From Acanthaster planci (lineage: Eukaryota > Echinodermata > Asteroidea > Valvatida > Acanthasteridae): a DNA stretch of 64,000 bases. Below, one piece after another: positions 56,770 to 64,000 of the stretch (position 1 is the stretch's first letter; each line of letters begins with the position of its first letter). The notes below the pieces were generated by a model. It did no database searches, was not told where the DNA came from, and was given only the letters and a program-made list of their open reading frames with translations. Location: NCBI RefSeq assembly GCF_001949145.1, contig NW_019091424.1, forward strand, positions 1,015,069 to 1,079,068, read 5' to 3'. The position numbers and the translations under genes were made by a program.

Positions 56770-58247
56770 ATTGAAACACTCGGGAGGGCGGTGTAAATAT
56801 CGGTTGAGCTTCAACAAGCATGTTTATGTCTGCAGCATCATTAGCAGATTCGTCCAACAAAATGAGAGAGGCAGACTTATCCTCAGCTGATTAATGCTCA
56901 GCAGCTGACACTAATCGGTCCCACTTACACCGGTAGAGTCCTGGCTTGGATCATTTGGACAATCATTTGGCCTGCACAGCCGAGGCTGTCTACATTTTTC
57001 CCTACGACGGAATCGACTCGATTCAAACGCTGGTGCCGCTAATGCAGTATTTATTCAGTGCAGATGTTCACAGGATGCTCTCTGATGGGGTGGTTTGAAG
57101 TCCAGAGAAGGCATTAGAAATAACTACAGGCTGTTTGGAAGTGACCAACGATCGCAAAAAAAAATGGACCAAAAATGGACCAATGCCGAGGATAAAAAAG
57201 TAATAACAATAACCTGTACGGGTGCCAGCGAGCGACGCTATCGGAGAGATAAAGTATTTCGTGTGGTATCCTATACACGTAGAGGTGTGGAATCAACCCC
57301 AGGGATCATGTCGAATCAAATCTAATTTTAGGATGAGCTGGGGAGGCTGTGGAAATGATTCCAACTCTTGGACGTAAATGAAGCTTATACCTGATACGTG
57401 CTGTTTGCCAGCAGTCAGCTAGCGTATGCACGTCTGTCGATCTCCACATTTTTTACCGTGACACGGTTCGGCAATGTCTTGAAGTGTCCTCGTTCGCGGA
57501 TCATTACATGGGAGTACGTGGCCTTCCCGCATGGCCCATTTCTGTCGCAAGGAGTTATCTTGAAGCTCGCCTTACGACGGGCCCAGCGGGCCACGGGCCC
57601 TGGCGTGCGAAGGGGACGCAGAAACGAGCCCCCAAACACCGCTCGGCCCACTCAAGTACCATCGCGAGTACGGTCCGTACAACGGCCGACTTGGAAAGAA
57701 CCCTCTCGTGTCTTCTCTTCACGGCCCACTTTCCGATATCCCTGCTCCTCTTTTTTTTTTGGGGGGGGGGTTCTCTCTCCCCCGGCCCGATTTAGCTCTT
57801 GTGAAGCCGAGGCGACTGTTTCACTTCGAGAAACGAGGGGTAGCATTTTGAAAAGAAATTAATTCACGAAATCGGCGAACAGTCAAGTAAACAATACAGG
57901 CAAAGCGGCGACTCGACAGGTTCCCGATGTTCTTAAAAAGACGCTTTGCTCTGTTGGCCAATTTGAAGATACGGTTGCCAGCCGTCATCCCGAATATTTG
58001 ACTGATGCATGTAAACACTGAAAACGGTTTATTCTCCCCATTACTGTACCACCCTCAGATCTCGAACATCCGCCATAAATATTGCCCATAATCGTCCCTC
58101 AGGCTAGCTCTGATTAATTCGGGAGAAGACTCCTTCCGAGCAAGCTGCTTGCTGAAACATACATCTGGTGCAGATTTTGCAGGTAGTCCCCTCACTAAAA
58201 CATCCAATTCTCACCCTGAAATATTGTATTCTTCAAACAGACTAAAT

Positions 58248-58478
58248 GCGCCCTGTCACGTGACGACTAGTGAGTATCACACATCAACAAACATGGCATT
58301 CTCCCAGAGCAAAGCGTGACATAAGAGTCGTTTACCAAAAATAAAGCTGACGGTCGGTGCCGAAAAACCGGCTTTGTTACTTTTTTCGTGAACAACACTA
58401 ACAACGCTCTTTGCTATGGGGGACGCCATGTTTGTTGATGTTTGATACCCACCATAGGTCAAGTGACTTAGTGGGCGC
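58248..58478. mobile_element. MITE with about 65-nt terminal inverted repeats
   Basis: Both ends begin GCGCCC and share GTATCA-ACATCAACAAACATGGC, then C-AGCAAAG. 231 bp, non-coding. Confidence 0.85.
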
Positions 58479-60173
58479 AATCGGTCTAGTAGCTTCAAGC
58501 GCGTTGGTACCTAGTTACCAACTTCATTCCCAGCTTCAGTATTTTAACAAAACTGGAAACTTGAGGCAGGTAACAGCCGTCCAGTCAGTATCACCGTGCC
58601 GCTCATCCCATACACGCCCGTCTATCCGAAACCTATCCGCAGCGCACTTAACCTGATTCGAGCTACTCGAGCCGCATTCCCTCGTTTTCTTTTTTCCCCG
58701 CTGTCATTAGCACGGTAGCAAGCGGTCCTCCAGGATTTCATCCGTTCACGCAGCCAGTGTTTTGTTGCTTGGTTTCCGCGCAGGCCTCGTTGTTCTCGTA
58801 ACGAAACTCCAGAATTTTGAATTTCCAATTTGCATTTGGCAATCCCTGCTAACTGCACGAAGACTAATGGGAGGTAACGCAAACAAGAAATTTTGTACCT
58901 ATTCCTTGTAATTGATGGTCTTTGAAATAACTGTTCGCAAAATGCGCACAAAATGCATTAATATAAAAACGCATTTGAAATTGATTGTCAGTTCAACTGT
59001 TAGAATGTGAATAAAAATAGACTATTTAGCAAACTGGACCAGTTAACAGAAACAACGCTTTGTTATTAAGTATGATTTTTGACCCATCCGTAATTAAATG
59101 CAGTCACTCGGGTTAAACGAAAGTAATATTCAGGAAGAAACCCGATACCTTTTGTATTTACTTATTGGGCGCTTTGGCTTTCGACTGGGAACGCATTTGT
59201 AAAGGTCAACAAACTCTTGATTACATACATTCGTAAATCGGTTTCACGCAGTCGTAATCAAGAGTAAAGGCAATGCCAGACCAAGACAAACATGTCACCT
59301 AACTTGCAGTTGTTCGATTCCTTTCATGCAAACCACACGCACGAACCATTAAATATGGCGAGGTTATGTTTAGGATTGAGTATCGCTGTCAACCTCCAAA
59401 CCAATGCTGGAATTTCCTCATGGAAATGATGACTCAGAGCGTTTTCTGCATGTTTCTCAGAGAGCGTTACATTTGCAAGAGCATGTGATATTTCATTCGA
59501 ATCTCGCGATCCAAGTTTAAATACCTTGCGTCAAAAATAAAAAGTCCAAACTTAATGGATACTCCAGAGTCATTGATAAATCAGTAACAATGAAGAGAGC
59601 TTGGCATTTTCCTACCAGCCAAAGTTCTTCGTTACATGTATGTGGGCGGTTTTTTTTTTTTTACTATAACCAGCATGTTCTGTGGAAGACAGTCATAAAC
59701 ATTTTGATTTACGTCGGATGTCAGAAATACCTTACATCGTGTCTACATACCAGCGCCATGCTGGTACCATGAATTAGGGTAACAAAAGGTGAATTTGGAA
59801 CCTGCTCAATCGACCAGGTACGCCAGATTGTTTGGACATTTGGTGTCTCAAATTTATGAGCCAAATATCGTTGTCTACCGAGCCTGTTAAGGCTGGTGAT
59901 TAATATTTTTCAAAAACTAATACTAATTTACGTTTCTTGAATAATGCGGCTTTCAATACAGTTGGTAATAGATGGCTCTTTTTTATTATCAAGTTAACTG
60001 GATTATTTATATACCAAGCCTAAGGGATTTTTGGAAGAATATAAACTTCATGCATTCTCCCTCGGAATGTTGCCTTAACCATGCAGTGCACTCGTGTAGG
60101 TGTAGCGTACTTTGAACAAAAGATTGGACGGCTTAGCTTTGTTTAAAAAAAAATTGGAGTTTGGATTTTCCAA

Positions 60174-60197
60174 CCATCAAATCCTCGGATTTGATGG
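60174..60197. repeat. Perfect 24-nt palindrome
   Basis: CCATCAAATCC and GGATTTGATGG arms around a central TC. Confidence 0.75.
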
Positions 60198-63100
60198 ATC
60201 AAATTGATGAAGGTCTAAATGATATCTTTCAAGACCAAACATCACTTCATTCTCCTTATTTGTTCTTCAACCTTGGAGAAAAACCAATATGCTTGTTTTA
60301 TTGGTACATGTATTCTCGAAGCGGTGGTTAGATCGAGCTTCACGCTTGTCGCTGAGTTCAATAAACGACCAACCCGGTCAAACAAACAAACGTTCGCCCC
60401 CAAAAAACTGTCCAGCAATTGCAGGCGATTTTATTCTCGGGGATAAATATTTGAAATGATTGTCTGTCTGCCTCCTCTCTCTCTTGCCCCGTCTCCGGTT
60501 TGCGTCTGTATTTACAATAAAGGCCGCGATTTGTTTCTGTGATCGATATAAAATTGCTGGCGACCGATGTTTGGATAACTCGCCCAAGAAATAAACCCCC
60601 TGCCTTTGGTGGTCATCCGTTGGGCGACGTTTGGGGGGGGGATTCGTCACATAACCCTTTACACGAACGCCAGACTCCGTGAGCCGATATTACCGAGCGG
60701 CGCTGATATGCAAAGCGGTTAATAAAGAACGGGAGCCGAGGTCACTGCTTGCTTTCTTTGGGTTTCTAATTAAACGAGCAATCTGTTTATTAATGGAGCG
60801 TGGTGGAAGACGACGATTGTCCCCTTGGTATATGAATATCGTCATTCCATTGACGTTGCCGTATTTTATGCACGAATTTAACACGGAAATAAAAAGTGTG
60901 TTAGGGCCTGCAGCCGCAAAACCTGGATGCAGTCACTTTTTGTAGTTACAGCGGTGGGACATTAATTTTTACCAAAGTGGGTCAGCGTTTCTTCTTCAAT
61001 TGACCGACATTTGAAATGGGACAGATGAGATTCATGTAGCCTAATGCAATTCTTATTACCAAACATCGTTGCTCGTCGAGATGCTTGGTAAAATGAACCA
61101 ATGCAAAAGGTGTACCATTTGGCCATTTTGCAAATATCAAAAGAGATTTGATCTTAGCAATGACGTCAGGGTAGTTATCTTTGCTGTCTTTTCTGATAAT
61201 GATCTCGGCTTTGACTTTTTCTTTTTGTACTTTTTCAGCTTGTGTGAATGAGTGCCTTTTATAGCGAATAGATGTTTTCCCGAAATGTCTCCTTCCCCAT
61301 CAGAAAGACGAATGATGTGAACATGAACGAAGTGTGCAGCTCGGTTTTCTACTATAATGTTCTCGATCCATTTGCGTCAACCCAGTTTTAAAGGTTATGA
61401 ATACTTGATAATTCACAAGTCTGGATATAATGGCGGCCAGTCTCGCTCGGTTCCAGGAGGCGCGCCTCCGTCTTTTTCCAGACAGTCAAACCTGCGGCAG
61501 AGGTATGAACGGCGCAGCGAAAGTTGTCCTCTATCAACAAATTAGATAAGCCAACACAACGGAGCGACAACCGCGCTTTGGACAATTTAACCTAAGCCGC
61601 TTCAGTGCTGCGGCAGTCCACAGTCCCGACGGCCAAGGCCGCCCAGACTGTCTCATCAGAGCTGGTTCATCGCTGATGCCGTATTGCGCCAGAAGGTAGA
61701 CTCAATTTGTCTAATAGCAGAATACGGCGATGCAATGCCGGCTTAACCCAGTAGTGCATTGTCAGCGTTCGGTCCCGTAATCTACTAAAACAACAATTAT
61801 TTCGCTTCTAATATTGGACATGGATCTCATGTTTTTGGGGGCCGGGATGTTATCAGACATTTTGATTCACCGAGCGACGCTCACTGCGATGTTTATGGCA
61901 TTGATTTACATTTAAATCCAGGTCAGCCCTTCTTGTTTTTATATTATTCCATAAGAAATACGGTTCATAGCCAAGTTAGACATCGATTACAGCTGCACAG
62001 CTAGGAATATTTTAAAAGTCTTTAGAACTCTGTGTCATAAATCTGGGATCCTAAATTGTGACATTTCGATGTCCTGGTTACAAGGCCTGTGTCATTTTTC
62101 CTACATGAATCAACAAATTGACTTCAAGCTACGTTTCAATATGGCGCTTGCATTATAACTTTTGAAGATACACAGAAGGCGTAAACTGAATTTGTCTGTG
62201 GTTTTCGAAAACCTGCTTTTGCTTGTGAGAGTGAAATAACATGATCAACGATTTGCATTTGGATTACCTGGTTTACGCAGCCATCAACGCGGCTACTAGA
62301 GACGCTGTTAGTGTCACTGACTCAATCCACTGGAGGGGGGGGAGGCGTCATCGTCGAAACCGACGGACGTCAAGAAGAAGAGAAGGAGAGAGTTACCAAC
62401 GACGTAAGCCACGCTCGGGTGCTTGATAAGCGCGGGCACTGCAGAAATGTGGGCCGAATCGATTTAGGCAGATTAAAACTATCGCGACATGATCCTTTAT
62501 AATCGAGTACCAGACGAACCTTTCTCGAATGCCAGCTACATTGCCAATATGGGATGTGCATGGCATTTCATTCAAGAGTGAAGCAAGTTCAGATCGTATG
62601 AGTTTTTTTTCACAGCATCGGAAACGTTGTATCACTTCATGCTCTCACCACGTGATGGCCCAGACCGAACAAGACAAGATCGTCGCTGTAACGGTCGCTT
62701 TTGCTTTAGAAAGGAGCGCATTATCCAACCGCAGGCATTTATACTTAAGCGGATTACTCCTCGTGATTTCCGTCTTAGCCAACGGTAGCCTCCGACGATT
62801 AAATCCATCGCTGAACGGTAGTCTTGATTAAAACAGGCCGCTGCATTTAAGGAGTAAAACACAGTTGAGTTGCCATCGTACCCCAGACTCCCAACGAGTT
62901 GTAGGTGATCTAAATTGTCTTAGAAACTTTTTTGTCTCAATTTAATAGCCGGTTTCCTTCTTAAACTACCGGATTAATAATCATAAGGATCATATTTTTT
63001 TCCAAATTATATTTTCAAGGACTTTCTATACCGGACTCAGGGACTGTTATCCCTCTAATTAGCACTGTAAGCTAGACGTTGTTTACCCAGTTCATGCGTC

Positions 63101-63244
63101 ATGACAACGATGTCCGTCCATCAGTTTTACGCACTAATTAAGGGGTTAGCTTCATGGTAGACCTGGCGCGATGTACGCCTAATTACCCCCTCTGCGCCAC
63201 AGAAGCCCGTCTCCACTCATCAGTCCCAGTTTCAAGATCCCTGT

Positions 63245-63392
63245 GAGCTAGTTCGGTATTTTAAAACGGCAAGGTCATTCGAGAACAAAGCACGCGCTAA
63301 TGGGGCAGATTTTTGGTGCGCGTACTGCTCCCAAATGACCTGAGACGCGCTTCAGTTTGGATATGCGCTGTTGAAATACCAACTGATTCATT
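63245..63392. mobile_element. TTCGGTATTT-family MITE, copy 4
   Basis: The left end GCTAGTTCGGTATTTTAAAA, internal AAGGTCATTCGAGAACAAAG and the right end GAAATACCAACTGATTCATT match copy 1 in order. Confidence 0.65.
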
Positions 63393-64000
63393 TCCCCCGA
63401 TATGCCACAAACACGACAAATATGATACTGTCCCTCTCCATCATTATAGCATTGTTAGCATGCTATTGTGCGAAAGGTGCACTGTAATGTACTTGTCGTT
63501 TGGAATTTATTTTCCTGTCTTTTCTTATAATTTTCAAAAGAATTTCGATGTTTGTATAGTCAGTGTAAAACCTTGAAATAAACAACGGATATTGGTCACC
63601 TTTTCAGTGGTAATGAGTAATATAGAATACATGTATTTGTGAGAGAAACGTATTGTTAGGTTCATTGGTCACGAACCAAAAGCTAAATATATTACATTAC
63701 AACCACCTGTCTAAATCAATTAATTTCACCAGTCTCTTTGGATTTTAAGTTTAAATCGTCATGCTTTCTAGAACAAAAAATCAGCCCCCTCCAAAATTCA
63801 ATTTTAATTTGTGTTCTTCGCATTTACAGTAAGTGAATTGTAAGCTTTCCCTTGGTTACGTGGGATTTGGACAAAAACCCAAAAAACTGACAATAACCAG
63901 AGATTTCTGCTTTAAATCAGGTTTGAAATATGGGTTACTTTATGCACGGATTGGGCGTCGTAGCGCAAGTAAGCGTAGAAAAGAAATCGGCGGGCCTCTT

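Larger units (their letters stand above)
46010..64000. other. First intron of the receptor gene (at least 18 kb)
   Basis: I found no second receptor exon on the plus strand. The interval holds several fold-backs (46162-46456, 54182-54362, 58248-58478, 63245-63392), an 80-bp tandem duplication, two short perfect palindromes and several GC-richer islands (50660-50830, 51870-51970, 57480-57680, 60680-60850, 61590-61760) that could be regulatory. The intron assignment assumes the gene continues past the window. Confidence 0.5.

Overview
This 64 kb window reads as animal genomic DNA. Its genes are interrupted by GT-AG introns, it is fairly AT-rich, and it is full of fold-back and other non-autonomous transposons. 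The gene families, the many 'taggcct' and 'agggcgc' words and the repeat style suggest an invertebrate deuterostome, perhaps an echinoderm. That is an inference from style and was not searched. Exon models were built by hand from splice sites, reading phase and protein family patterns.

Layout. (1) 1-9.5 kb, minus strand: the 5' part of an SLC7 amino-acid transporter (heteromeric transporter light chain). Eight coding exons stay in frame for 427 codons, and the 3' end lies left of the window. Its first coding exon is present twice (5996-6521 and 8582-9107). Between the two duplicated blocks sits a decayed LTR-like element with a gag-like remnant. (2) 12.4-14.6 kb, minus strand: a complete four-exon CD225/dispanin (IFITM-like) gene of 188 residues. 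(3) 18.9-20.9 kb, plus strand: a complete three-exon GPI-anchored Ly6/uPAR protein of 140 residues. (4) 25.5-29.7 kb, minus strand: a second three-finger protein of 123 residues with a TATA box, converging on the first. Its exons are mostly hidden in simple ORF scans. (5) 29.7-43.7 kb: a gene-poor stretch with a tRNA-like SINE, fold-backs and duplications. (6) 43.7-64 kb, plus strand: a possible orphan exon, then the first coding exon of a GABA-B receptor subunit 2-like receptor, followed by a first intron of at least 18 kb running to the window edge.

The genes do not form an operon or an evident pathway. Most of the products are membrane or cell-surface proteins. The most interesting signals are the duplicated first exon, whose coding sequence stayed about 94% identical at protein level while its flanks diverged; the LTR-like element lying at the duplication junction; the hidden second three-finger gene; a near-perfect 295 bp palindrome just after the receptor exon; and a fold-back packed with GGGTCA half-sites. 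I found no CRISPR array, rRNA, confident tRNA or wholly new molecular system.
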